Assembly (NCBI GenBank): GCA_027405735.1
Contig: JAPEHQ010000007.1
Location: 886,001 to 950,000 of the forward strand
Direction: 5' to 3'
DNA length: 64,000 nt
From: Mucor racemosus
Lineage: Eukaryota > Mucoromycota > Mucoromycetes > Mucorales > Mucoraceae
Numbering within the stretch: the first letter of the stretch is position 1; each line of letters starts with the position of its first letter. A program made the position numbers and the translations under genes. Of the stretch, positions 38,113 to 50,980 are shown piece by piece. The notes under the pieces are model-generated. The model was not told where the DNA came from and did not search any database. It worked only from the letters and a program-made list of their open reading frames with translations.

Positions 38113-41100
38113 TTAGATGTCAGTAGTAGTAATCAATTGAGGTAGACTAGGTTGATGTACAAATACTTCAGCATCATCCTTGTCATCTGTACGCACAGTC
38201 AACTTCCACCTATTTATATCATAAACGCCAGGTAACTGGAAAGTAGCAAAAACCTGGAGGTCTAACTTTTCTTCCGGCTTCAATGTACCTGAAAAAACAG
38301 TTGAACCTGTCCAATGGAAAGGGAAAATATTAAAAGAACCTGCTTTACTGGTTTTCTCAGGCTTTGACCATGGAAGCAATTCCAATGTATATTTACTGGT
38401 TCTATTCCAAGAGCAATTGTTCAAAGATACTGAAACAGGAATCTTTAGGAGACTAATCGAAAAGAAAATTTTAATGTAAATATAACTATACAAAATGAAA
38501 TTACATACCCTTCCTTATCAAAATCATGGGCTTGTTGATCTGGTGAAGAGATCTTTAGTTTGATAGGACTTTCGTCCTTCAATGCACGGTTTCTTGTCAA
38601 ACTGCTCACTAAAAGTGCTCTTTCTTTGGCAGTAGCTTCAAACAAACTACGGCTTTCTTTACCTACTAAATCCGAAGAATTGCCTTGGAAAGGATTTTGT
38701 TGAACACCTAAATTGACACCAATAATGTAATGATGACCATGACGCTTCATTTGTGGGATATCCCAGTACAAGGTCAAATCTACATCTCCAGAATTGTAAA
38801 GAGTAAAAAGGTGGCTGTATTTATCTCGCGAAATGTTAGGAAACTGAGTCTCTAGGCTGCCTTGTCTCCAATACATACGAGAGTTCAAAGCAAAAGATTT
38901 CAAGGGTGTTGTGTCAAATGGGATATCATTTTGTCTGAAAGCTAATTTGCTCAAGTTGAGAAGTATAGGAGGTGGAAGTGATTTAGTGTTTCCTTTGTTC
39001 AATAAATTGCCTAATGCTCCTGAGGTCCATGCTTCTGGGCATGAGGTATCCACCTTCTCTGATTTACGGATCTTGTAATAAGCAAATGTTGTTTGTCGTG
39101 GAGGAATAACTGTCTTGGCCAAAATGTCTTCTTCAGAAGATAGATCAATACTTAAAGGTGTAATTGACCACATAGGACTAGTTGCTGTCAACTGTGTTAC
39201 ATCAAAATTAGCTACAGTCTGCAAATTTTCAATCTCTATGCCCAAAATGTATTCATTAACTGCAGTTGTACTTGGTCTAGTAAATGCATTGATTTTCAGT
39301 GATGGTAGAACTTGAACATGTACAGTATAACGTAATGTTCGATGAGCAATCATTGCATTATCTTCATCTGATTGGTATGAGAATAGAAACTTGAATGTAT
39401 GTTTGCCAATACGATCTCCTCGAATCCAAAGTGGTACAAGTGTAGTTTCACCGGGTATAACAACACCATTTTCATTACTACGTTCCTCATTATTCTTTGC
39501 TGGTAAAGGAATTGAAATAACACTTGCATCAAATAACTTGTTTTGAAGCTCTACTTGATTAGGTGCATCGGATTGATCAGAAGCTAATAGGTTTCATGAG
39601 TCAATGTTCAAAAAGCTTAACCATCATTGTATTATTTCTTACCATAAATATCTTTGTCCATATCCTCTGGATTTCCAACGCAAATGAAACTAGGATGGCT
39701 AGTTTTCAATCGAAGTGCAGTTAAACCCTTATTACCTTTATTATTAATCTCCAACACAGTCTGAATGACTTCACCTGAGAGTATAGTTTCAGGCACATGA
39801 TGGAATGCAAGATCAAGTAATGGCATAGGTGATGTTACCAATATATCCAACGATCTATCAGGTGCATAGGTAACAGACATCATTTCTTCCTTGGTTTTAT
39901 TCAAACGTCTTCCCTTTTTATGGAATGGTCTAAATGTATGAACCAATTCATTCAAAGTGTAATGTAATCCATTGATTTGTACACTTCCTTCATGTCTAGG
40001 TACGATCGCAAGATTGATCTGATAAAAAATGTTAGTAAGTATATTACATTGCATTATATTGCTTACCATTTTCTTTTCCAAGGGTTCCAATGTTATTTCA
40101 TTTATCTTTTGCAATTCAAAATTTTCAAATTCATACATGTCTGATTCTCCTTGTTGTTTCCCTTCTGGCATAACTTCGTAAGCATCAGCTGTAACTTCTT
40201 GCACTTCAGTTGATTTTTGATATTGACAACCTAATATTAATTGGCCCAATGAAATAGATACCTGCAGAGGATTAAATAGCTCAATGTGAACAATAGCAGG
40301 TTCTATTTATATAAAACAAGCGTTAATAATTTGACTGAGTCTAGTTGATGTATTTCTATGAATTTACCTCCTACAGCGCTTACAACACGATGATCGTCTT
40401 GCTGTTGAACAGCCATAGCTTTCTTGGAACTAGAAATGTACCCATTAGCGATACTTTCTTCCAATAATTCTAATTCCATAGACGCCCATTCCTCTCGAAG
40501 TGCTGTGTTTGATTGTGCATTTGATAGAGTTACTTGAATATCTCTATCTTCAATTATAGGAAGAGCTAAGTGAGGTAATGATTCTTTAAGAGGATCTATT
40601 CCAACTGATGCTGTATATTGCTTATAAATGAATAAAAATTCTCGAATATGAGCAACTTGTTGTTGAGGTGTCTGTTTAGTATCTGTCAAAACATTTGAAA
40701 AATAAGTTACTGCATCCTCCAATCGACCTAAATGGAATGCTTGACGTCCTAGTGCAAATTGAATGTGTGATTTTGCAACTGACCATGAATTGCTTTCCAA
40801 TACAAAAGATGCCATCTTGTATGATCTATAAGCATGCAAACGTTGCGATGCTTTTCCGTAGCGATGACCAGCCATTACTAAATGAAAACCATACTTTCTA
40901 ACCATAGGTTTATGTGCTCTCAAAAAACAATGTGCAGCTTGCTCCAAGAATAAACCTGATCTTAAATCTGAATCTTCACCTGTCATACGAACAAGTGCAG
41001 TAGGGATATCCTTCCACAAACGACGAGCTTTTAGTAATTCGTAATACACAATGGTAGTTCGGGTAGCATGATATGGTGACCTACAGCGACCTAAATACTG

Positions 41101-42920
41101 TTGAACAGCCAACTCAAAATGCCTATCAACATCTGTCTTGTTAGTCAATGGCTGATTTGTCATTAACAAACAAATGCCCATCATCTCTTGTGTTCCTGCG
41201 TGATATTTGTAAGCTTTTTCAGTTGCGTAATCTCTACGCACTGTATCGTAAATGGTATGAGCAAACTTGTAGTCTCGTAACATGAAAGCATAATCAGCTA
41301 ATTTTCGCATTTGTGCTTCGGGGGCTGCATAAGGGTATATAGTGAGCGTATTAGCACCTACGGGTACATTAGCACCATGTACTGTTATAGTTTGTACTGA
41401 TTGAGGTGTGGGATTTCGAGCTGATGTACCAAAGAGTCGACGACTAGCACCGAAAAGTCGACCTGCTATACCTCGACGGGCTGATGCCACTTGCTCATTC
41501 CAATGTTGGATGTTGCGTTCCATGAATGGAATCATACTTTGAGAAGTAAATTCACGAACCATTGCCTTTACATTACTTACATCGCTAGATGTCATGCATC
41601 GACCATATTGAATGGTAGGTAAAGCAGAAGCTTCCATTGTAACTGTATTTTCCTCTATATTGCTGGTATTTTCTGATTGTTCATCTAATAAATCAATGGG
41701 TGGAGACTGGATTGATGTGCCATGAATGACTGTAGGCTGTAAAGGATTGCTGATATTTGACGAAACTGAAGTTGAGCGTGAGTGTCCCGGTGTCGACGAA
41801 GCAGTTGAAATAATGGGTGATGAAGGAAGAGATGGACTAGTTGTTGCTTCCATCAAATTAATAGATGCAGTTGATGAGGATGTACTAAATGATTGTAATT
41901 TAGATTCGATATTATAGGATTCTGAGAGTCCCTGTTCCCAAATGTCTCTAATTTTATCCTCTGAACGGTCTTCTATACTGTCATCATCTAGTGGATCTCT
42001 AGGATTTGAGTTAATTCTAAGCAAATAACAATGCAATCCAACAGTTCGCTTCAATTTTTCAAACACTGCTGTTGATCTTTTTATAATTCAAATATATTAG
42101 AATTGAATGAAAATGTGAATAAACTTGTATATTCTTACTGTTCAATGCTGGTTCGATTTGGATCATGAAGAACAACGTAATATCTCAAGATATTTGTATC
42201 TACATAGGGTTTATCAATAGTGAAAGATGGCACATTTGGATTATAAAGTTGCATAATAGTACTGACAGGGTCCGGATTTGATGAAGAAATAACAATCATT
42301 GTAGCCACTGGATGATCAAATGTCTCATATTCTGTAATTCCTCTAAGAGATAGTACAGTATTTTTAAAATCGGCATACCAAGGTGTCAGATCGTCCAGAG
42401 GTGCTTTGATACACAGGTGTTAAAGCATGATTTTCACAATATATATATATATATATATATTACTTACTATTTAAATAGTCTTCTGTAACATCATTTCTAG
42501 TTCTAATTTCTTCTAAAAGTCCTTGATATTGTTCGCCTTTCTCCTTTACATTTTCTTGTACAAGATTCATCACAGCTTGATGGTTTGGTTCTTCCAATTT
42601 ATTAATAGGTCGAAAACGTATATTAAAATTGTCGATAGGAATTGGTACACCTTGCCAATCGCGCGGTGTTACTAGGAATACAAAATAATGATAAATAAAC
42701 GATATACAAAGCATATTACTTTTGCAAATGTTGCCGTACCTCGTCCTTCAAGCATATCCCCAAATGGTTTAATAAAGTCAGCAAAAGAGGGAATATGATT
42801 AACTCGACATAACTCTTCGGCATCTTCACTTGCTGCAACCGCAACCAAAGGTCCCAATGTACGAGCAATAAAATCTCGAGTTGAAAAATTAGAAGAATTT
42901 GAAGATAAAGGCTTCTCCAT
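38113..42920 (-). CDS. trs85: TRAPP complex subunit TRAPPC8 / Trs85
   Basis: Large subunit of the TRAPPIII tethering complex, an exchange factor for Ypt1/Rab1 in autophagy and early Golgi traffic. Eight exons (42740-42920, 42468-42671, 42139-42403, 40368-42076, 40067-40302, 39643-40018, 38509-39583, 38113-38452) give 1461 residues, close to animal TRAPPC8. The N-terminal signature IARTLGPLVAVAASEDAEEL with IPSFADFIKPFG is diagnostic. A Ser-rich disordered insert follows, then the helical solenoid (AFMLRDYKFAHTIYD, KYHAGTQEMMG) and C-terminal Ig-like beta domains (EPAIVHIELFNPLQ). The intron at 40019-40066 is 48 nt, a multiple of three and stop-free. At 42077 a more distant AG was taken because only it keeps frame. 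A GAA-repeat lies just upstream of the ATG. Confidence 0.95.
42441..42460. repeat. (AT)n microsatellite in a TRAPPC8 intron
   Basis: Ten AT units in intron 2 of the TRAPPC8 gene, a few bases after the GTAAGTA 5' splice site. Confidence 0.9.
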
Positions 42921-43604
42921 ATCTTTCAAGTGTATCTTTAATAGAAGAAGAAGAAGAAGAAAAGAGGAAAACTTGTTGCGTCGTTGTTTGGGTTATTTGC
43001 ACAAATATTGTGTTGCTTCATCATTGATTCATTTGAATACCCGCGTCTCATTCACTTGGAATCCTCATTAAGGTTTGGCCTTACATAACAATAGAGCTTT
43101 TTCTCAACCATAAAACATTCAGCTGTCAAAACGAAGAAGAAGATTACTAAGCAATTAAATGGAAAGATACAAGAACTAAGCTAATCACTGTGAAAAAGGA
43201 AAAGTAAAACGTTATTCAGGTACCATTTATCAGAATGCAGATAATTTTTATCGATCTTTTGAGAGTAGTAAAAACCTTAATCCTCAGCCTTGATTCGAAA
43301 TTTTGAAATCGCCATTCATACATGATGTGTATTACTATCTTTTTTTCTTACTAAAGAGAGTAGTAAATAGCACATAAACGAATTAAATTTAAATGATAAC
43401 CATAAGTGCAAATATCCATGTTTTTTTAAAAAAAAAATCAAAAAGAAACCAGTAGACGTTATCTATAATTTATTTTCTATTTTTGATTGTTGACAACCTA
43501 ATAAAATAGCTGATTTAGCAAAAACAACATTGGTCTATGATTTGTTTGGTAATTTTTACACATATTTGTTGAAATCAATGCTAGGCTTATAAAGTTTTTG
43601 GTGT
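42921..43604. other. Upstream region of TRAPPC8
   Basis: About 680 bp holding the TRAPPC8 promoter. A GAA/AGA microsatellite occurs at about 42943-42966. No gene was seen; the right edge passes into family-A repeat. Confidence 0.6.
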
Positions 43605-45900
43605 AGAACACATTGCATTACAGCTTTGACTACGCATAAAGAGGACGTTTACTTGTTAATTTCGATGGTTGTCATTGCTATATATGCTGATTTCGGTTAA
43701 TTTAATACTATTTTACATATGAAATGGCCTGATCTCCTAAGCTACAGACCCCACTCGAAAAAGAGCTCGTTTTATCTCTATGCTACGATTTAACCAGCAA
43801 ATTGATGGATACTAAAAAGATTAATTCTGAATACTGTTACAGTTGTAATATATATTTTAAAACTACCAGCCCATTTGGATCAATATTCATTGAATACTAG
43901 GATTTTTCCAGTTGCTTTATTTTTTTTTCAAACAGACCATAAAAAATAGTTGAGAAATGTGAGTGTCTCCATTTTCTTATCTTCACAATAGCTCGGAAAG
44001 GCTAAAACTTTGCAATTCTGTGAATATATAAACCCTAAACGTATCTACCATTCCAATGGGAGCTCATTTGGAACCGTATTCAGTGAAACCTGGTGATCTT
44101 ACTGACCTTGGTAGGTATAAATAGTAATAGGTAATTAACTTTTTGTTCAAACTTACCGAATGCACAATGACTAATGGATGCTGGTATCTGAAATACTTGT
44201 AACATCTATTCATACCTATTTTCATGTAGAGCGGTGGTTTACTCGTATCAGTATTCATAGATATCCTATTTTCAATTGTTTTAAATAAAAATGAGTAGTA
44301 AGCTATAGGCGTACTTTGGCGATAGCTATCACGACACACATTAGGTTGTAAAAGTTGCCCTTTAATATCATTATGCCAAAGATATTTACATGCCCTCATG
44401 TAAAGTTGGTAGTTATTAGAATCAAAATTCGTCGAGATAGGGTCTCTTTTGTCTGCTTTTTACTGCTGTAAAAAAGTAATTTTCAGATAGTTTCAAATGG
44501 TTTTCGAATCTTTCGCCCGATGTTGAGTCGAATTAAGTCAAATATTCAAATAAAATATGTCTTCCTTTTATGGGCCATTGATTTCTGCTCGAAAATAGAA
44601 GAGTTAATACTAAAATACAAGTATACTGGCCTAATATTAACCAAAATTGGTCTAAACTTGATTATAAAACTTCTGCACTCAAATTGAGGTAATAATTTTT
44701 TGTATTTACAAAATAGATATGACTGAAAGCTACTCTTCAATATTTTTTTCAGAAAACAATATTGATTTTTCATCAAGAAAATAAAAATCATAGTTTACAG
44801 TATAGCTCACAGCTTATTCCAACTGAGTTCCAAAATTGATTTGATGAATAAACTGATCCAAAAATGATTCAAAAAATCAAGTTTGTGTAAAAACTCGAGA
44901 ACTGCAAAGTAAGTTGGACTAGTGTATTAAATGTTTTTTGTATATATTTAGATTCTGCATTTAACTATATAAAATTTGAACAAAATCTTTACATTAAATT
45001 TAACGTAAAATGCAATTGAAATTTTAGAGGTTTTTTGGAGACAGGAATCACTTTATATAATAATGTTTTAAATCGAAGTTATTTAAATGATAGGAGACAA
45101 AATTATCTATCGATTGAGCTATTAATAAATCTTTTAGCTGCATTTCTCGCAGAGAAATCAAACTTTTTGTCGATTTTTTTTTCAAATTCAGAATTTAGGA
45201 TGAGGGTATACAAGGGGAAAATTGAAGCTAGAAACGAGAGTATTCCTGAGTGTACAATTTTGAGTATATCTCCACGAAAAATCAATATTTTAGAAGAAAC
45301 TAAATTGTGTCCGAGAGAGCTCAACAAGGCTGATGACATAAATGTAAAAAAAATACTGCTCAATTTAACAAATATTTTGTAATCTGTTAAAAAAAGATTA
45401 AAAAAGGACACGAAATGGTAAACAAAAAAAAAGTGCTCGGAATTTATTTGTACTTAAATATGTTATAGAGTACTTTAAACCAAGTAAGTTTTATTATTAA
45501 AAAGGATGAGTGTATCTTAATTTTCTATAGAGATATTCAGACTTGAATTTTTGATTTTTTTAGCAGTGAAATACCTGAAACATTAGCACTAAAAAAATTA
45601 TACCAACTGCAAAAAATAGGATATTTCTAGGCACTCTTCTTTAGATAAAAGAGGAACATCTCAGGTACATTGGAATATAATTTTTCTTGGTGTTATTTAG
45701 TGGGAAAAAAAGTAGAGCAGGGATGAAAAGTGAGACCAACAGTTTTCAAGGAAAAAGCAGTGAATTTTACCCGCTTTTGAGTTTTTCGTGAGATAAAAAA
45801 TAAATTTAGGAACAGGTATCATAATGCGACCAATTTATATCTGTTAAGCAATGTCTAAGGTATATGCTAAAAAATATTTAGTGTGAAGCTAGTTATAGAA
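43605..45900 (+). repeat. Family-A dispersed repeat, copy A7 (long copy)
   Basis: A 2.3-kb copy including the left part shared with A3, A4 and A9. Frames: MRVYKGKIE homologue within 45035-45382 (forward) and an 81-codon opposing frame (44546-44791, reverse) homologous at protein level to MPKQKIQNS of A3 and A5 (CKYKK versus CEYKK region). It faces A6 in inverted orientation, enclosing TRAPPC8. Confidence 0.85.
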
Positions 45901-47841
45901 AAGAGGCCACGCTCTAATTTTGAGGATTGGAAACTATAAAAATTCAATCTTTTGAATTTCAAATTTTCTTTGACCAAGCACCAACAAAAAAAATACAAAA
46001 TCCATTGTAACATTGTAACGTATGTAGTATAATGCTTTCCGAGATTTTCAGAGCAAGTTAATAAAGTTCGTCGATTATTATTATGTGTAGCTAATAAAGC
46101 CGAATATAATGTAATTTTATACAGTATATACATTTTTTATATTAAATGATTAGAAAGGCAATCAAAGGTTATGGAATGTAACTGTTTCGCTTTCACAAAG
46201 ACGGATATCTTATCTTATATGAAGTTAGTATGTATCTTAAGAGAAAGCATAAATATAATGTTGCTTTTTCATGCAAAATGGAACAGTTGCCTTCTTGATA
46301 ATGTTTATTATATTTAATAATCATTTTAATTCATAAAGAAAGTTATAAAAATATGAAATCTGAAGATATACAAAAAAAAATAGGATATATATAGAAAATT
46401 AAAAAGATGTAAAAATTATAGATATCCGTCAAAGAAAAATAAAAAAAATTCTGTCTTTATTACTAGATGTTTCTAATCAATGATATAGGCTTCTCTAGTA
46501 TTTGCGGTATCCTGTCCATTTCATGTTTTTTTCTACACGCGTTTTATCATTTTTATGAATTAGTAGCACGTAAACCTAGCAACATTTCCAGCATCAAGCA
46601 TAGCTGATGCAAGTAAAGGTTTTCTGCAGAAACGCTTAGTAGTAAAAACTCAATCCTAGATTTTTGAATAAATTATTCAAGGTCATGGCAACAAATGATA
46701 GAATAGAATTATATAAGCTATACTTATTAAATTGAATGCTTCAGGCAAGCACTCGTATTTTTTGGACATTAGCAATTGTGGGAAAGGAGTATTACCGCAT
46801 TTTTATCACTTATGGGGCTTTGTTTCCAATTCTTGTAAATTTATTTTAAACAACCACCTTGGGTTAATTTATACACAGGTTTTGGTTAACTGGAAACTAT
46901 TTACACACACAAAAAAAAAGTATGTTATTTTCATATGTATGTGTTTATTATAAAGCATATTGTGGATGGTGGTTTTCAATTATTGAAGCTCACATGCACA
47001 TTTGTTGAACAGATGTTTGTCTACTGAGCTTAATGACAATATCTCCATTTAGTTAGTCTTTATTTACTAATGGGCCAAGAAACCTTTTCCTCACTATACA
47101 GCCTTAAACTTTAATAGAATCGTTGGTAATCTCCTTTTATTTCAGTCTCAAAAATTAAATCACAAAGTGTCCAGTAACTCATTGTTATAAAACCGTAGAT
47201 ACAACAACGCTAGTCAGCAATCAACAGCACGCTTTTCATATTGGGCTCTATAATCCACAGGTTTAATACGCCTATTAGGGGTTTGTTTTATTGAAAATCT
47301 CAATTATTCAAGCACATTTTAGAAAGAAAAGCAAAACAACATTATAAATCAAATAAATCGAGAGTATGTAATAGATATTGCTTTGATTTTAATGCAAATT
47401 GCTTTCTAAATATGTACTCATTGGTGCTTAACTCATAAATCCATAAATATAAACATCAGTTTATTTGCAGACATACTGTATAATTAAACTCATTTTTATG
47501 GGAGAGACAAATAGATTTTTATTGGAGAAATGAGTACAATTTCATTGAAAAAGCTTTGTTGAGAAAGGGGATAATAGCATGATTTGCGGCGATACCATAC
47601 TTTAAAATAACACAGGTTATACTGTATGTAGTAAATCAGAGCCAAAAACAACTTGCCTATTGATGGTAATTATTGCTAGCTTTGGTAAAACAGTTTAATT
47701 GGCTTTGTAATCAAAAGAATTCGGTTGGTTGTTAATTTGAAATGGAAGAACAATGCAATGGCTAGTACAAGACGTGTTGGTGTCAATGAGAAAGTAAAAC
47801 CGCAGCATCAGAACCCAGGGAAGCCGACTAATTCTATGTAT
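45901..47841. other. Non-coding AT-rich stretch
   Basis: About 1.9 kb with no supportable gene, RNA or repeat recognised. Confidence 0.5.
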
Positions 47842-47843
47842 TA

Positions 47844-48340
47844 CAGTCGTGATTCGATTTAGTGGACTCATGAATAACGGATTTTCGATTTAATGGACAG
47901 TTTGAAATCTCCCGTTTTTTTTTTTCATAATTTTACTGCCTAAATCCACTGAGTCGATTCAGTGGATAGTGGACAATTTCGTTTCTACCAGTCCACTATA
48001 TTCGTAAAATATAAATACTATTGGATAAAACTGTATTTAGCCGGTAATAGCTTGATCTGGTAGCCATGAAATTAGAAGAAATATGGAGAATAACCAAATC
48101 ACGTGCTTAATTTACCTCAGTTTTTTAATAAATTTCTTATTATCCACTGTTTAATTCAGTTACTCGAATATGAAAAGCCTTTATTAACAATATCATGCAA
48201 TACTATAAACTAGTAACGCCTTTTTATTCTCATTTTTTGATCCAATATTACGGAAAATGATTTATTCGATTTAGTGGAAAATTCGATTTAGTGGACACTT
48301 TTCTCCCTCCCAATGATTCCACTAAATCGAATCACGACTG
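47844..48340. mobile_element. 497-bp MITE with TA target duplication
   Basis: Terminal inverted repeats begin CAGTCGTGATTCGATTTAGT and extend over 28 bp with one mismatch (47844-47871 and 48313-48340). TA flanks both ends (47842-47843, 48341-48342), as in the Tc1/mariner/pogo superfamily. The TTCGATTTAGTGGA motif recurs inside, and 47944-47967 is a near-perfect palindrome of the same motif. No coding capacity. Confidence 0.85.
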
Positions 48341-48961
48341 TATTTACTATTCGATATGTAATTAAAACATCATATGTAGTATATAAAAAGTCAGGGAGCA
48401 TCAGCTAATGTCTATTGAGTATTATATGTTTTATGAAATTGGTAAACACAATGAAAAATGTAAATTAACATTTGACAAAGCGAGAGTGCATTAAGTATTA
48501 GTTACAACGCGCAAGTAGCTTACATGATATTCAACAAATAATGCGGCTGTAGTTTCAGGCAGAAATTCAGTTTTTAGGGGTAGATACAAGCCTTATTATA
48601 GTAGTCATTGGATCAAATTAAACTAGACATCAATTCCTTGATCTACCAGCGTAAAGTGGATATATCAATTTATTATTGGTACGTGCTTCGATTTAATGAT
48701 TTAAACTGTATTCTGTGGTTGAAACCAAGATATACAGGAAGGTCACAGACACTTTAGGGTTAATAAGTTAAAGCTGTATAGCGGATACATGGTGGTGGTT
48801 AGCAACGTCTCGCCATATGGGATTAGTATCATTTTGTCTTTTATTTAATTGCTGTATTATCAAAAATCAAGCTTTTCATAGCTTATAAGAATGACAATGG
48901 GATGTTTCTGATTTTAGATTGGCAATTATCATAAGGCGGGCTGATGATACGTTTGATACTA

Positions 48962-49149
48962 CAGTATTGCAGATGGAACCAGCCAATTTAGTTTATGGAA
49001 TTTAAATGAAAATGTCAAAGAATCATTTATAAGTACTACTTAAGTTGGTTCCAGTAAAGCACTGAATAAATTGGCTTGGGACAAAGAGAATAAAAAGACG
49101 GCAATAAGTTTCAGTGATGGCCATGTTTATGTTTATGATATTGGGAACG
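48962..49149 (+). pseudogene. Dynein intermediate-chain WD40 exon fragment (in B2)
   Basis: Best-preserved of three copies. It reads ADGTSQFSLWNLNEN, then one in-frame stop after ISTT, then SKALNKLAWDKENKK and AISFSDGHVYVYDIGN before a GTAAG splice donor. The order LWNLN - ALN..W - DG.VYVYDIG is that of the last WD40 repeats of cytoplasmic dynein intermediate chain (DYNC1I). The remaining C-terminus was not found downstream. Confidence 0.65.
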
Positions 49150-50611
49150 TAAGATTAAAGCTCAATGTACGTCATCTCTAACGCAATAACTATCACGTAA
49201 GACTATATTATCATCAAATAAACTATCACACAATATTAACATGTATAAGTATTTACAGTAATAAGCTCAAATCAAGTGGGTACAACATCGTACATTCTTG
49301 AAAAAGTTTTCAGGTATTATGAAATCTCTTATTTTTAAGTTTCACAAAGCTTACAAGCGGAATATTAATTTAAAAAATTATTTTTTGTCCAGATCATCAA
49401 TTTTGACGTTTTTTAATTTTTTTTTTTTGATTTTGCAAATCTAGAGTTAATTATACTACCAATTATAAAAACAAAAAATATACACATATACAAAATTTAG
49501 CGCTCTATTTGCTCAATAAAAAATAACAAACATTTTTATTGCAAAATATTACATGAATATCCTTTAATCAAAAAACCGTTTTTGGGACAAAACTACAAAT
49601 TTTCATAACTAAATATTTAATATTAAGCTTTTATAAAATGTGTATTAGTTATGGCTACAAGTTTATCTCACAATGTAATATATTTAAACGTTGATTTTGA
49701 TATCAAAATTTGATTTTTCTGATTTTTGATCAAAATCATGAGGGTTGATAAGGATAAAATGATCCCCAAAAATGTCCGCTAAAAAGTCTGAGTTTTCAGA
49801 CCGCACATGGTTGAATATAATAAAAGTTTTTAAAAAACACATTTTTATTTAAAATTTAGATATATACCATAGTCGTATAAAAGACAGTCGTTCGAACTTG
49901 CTATTCTCAATTACGGCATCGCTCTGCAGGCTCGCTTTTGCAATTTTTCAACAAATGTATGATATGACAGACGGTTTTTCTGGTAGAAAATGTATGTTTC
50001 TATGATAACAGCAGATATTGCCTATTTTGTTTAATTTATGGTTCATGCCCTGTAATGCTGCTTTTACATTTGTTGAAATGTGCAATTTAGCAGGGTTTTA
50101 ATTGCACTACTAAATAATGTAAAGACTTGAAAATCCTTTTTTACGTGTGTTGTTTCTCTCTTTTTGTTTTTATATTACTCCAAGAATATATTCACGGTTT
50201 GATAAGGCATGTCAGACTATCAAGCTGGTATTCTTTTCTTTAACTGAATACTCATGCTAACATAAGGGACTAATGTTTTTAATATAGGTGGCAGTCTATA
50301 TTGGAGACTGATATTTTTATTTAACTGCATTCTAAGATCAAATATCGTTATTTATTATTGTATTGTTGGACATATTTCTTGATTACCAGATCAAATCGAA
50401 GGCAATGATATTTATATTTACTCAATGAAAATTTAGAACAGGCTATAAACCCACAAAATGTTCCAGAAAAATGATAAAATTTCAAATGATACAGAAATAC
50501 AAAAAAAGAATAATCTAATATCTTGTCTAATAAATAACCATAGTTATGATCGTAGCTATACTTGAAAACAAATCTTTTCACAGTTGACAATTGTAAACTA
50601 AAATAGTAAGT

Positions 50612-50895
50612 AATTTGTAGGACTTAGTTTTAGGCAAATGTAGGCAATACTTTTACTAAATTAAAATAAGAACCAACTTTATTCATTTATGAGTATTGTA
50701 TTGATAATGTAAGTGTAATGAATTGTTTACCAATTGGGTTTCTAGCAATTATTGGTAATGTTATAAGTAATAATAAAAGGGTTAATTGATAGTAAGAGTG
50801 GGGATTGGGGTTTATATACTGTATGCTTTCAGGTGTGTAATGTAATATGAATTTAGATGTCTATATTTAAGCTCAATGTGCTATGCCACAAAACA
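50612..50895. mobile_element. 284-bp insertion with 5-bp target duplication
   Basis: Flanked by TAAGT at 50607-50611 and 50896-50900. The uninterrupted site GAGTAAGTTTAAAG is present in copy B1 near 22552. No clear terminal inverted repeat and no coding content; a small retro-element or MITE is possible. Confidence 0.6.
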
Positions 50896-50980
50896 TAAGT
50901 TTAAAGAAAGTTTATTTGTTTATATTTTATGAGTGATAATCTAACATCTATAATCTTAAATTTGGCTGCATATGAATTTA

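Larger units (their letters stand above)
48480..50980 (+). repeat. Family-B repeat, copy B2
   Basis: Shares its body with B1 and B3, including the dynein fragment (48962-49149), the segment with CCAATTATAAA(A)CAAAAAATATACAC (49460-49490), and the tail ATTTTATGAGTGATAA near 50920. The tail is interrupted by a 284-bp insertion at 50612-50895. The left limit is approximate, from similarity to 53040-53190. Confidence 0.7.

Noticed and set aside
39115..41917. Several 60-70-codon forward frames across TRAPPC8
   Set aside because: Antisense shadows inside well-supported exons.
46732..46953. 73-codon forward frame
   Set aside because: No similarity, no splice context, and composition like neighbouring non-coding DNA.
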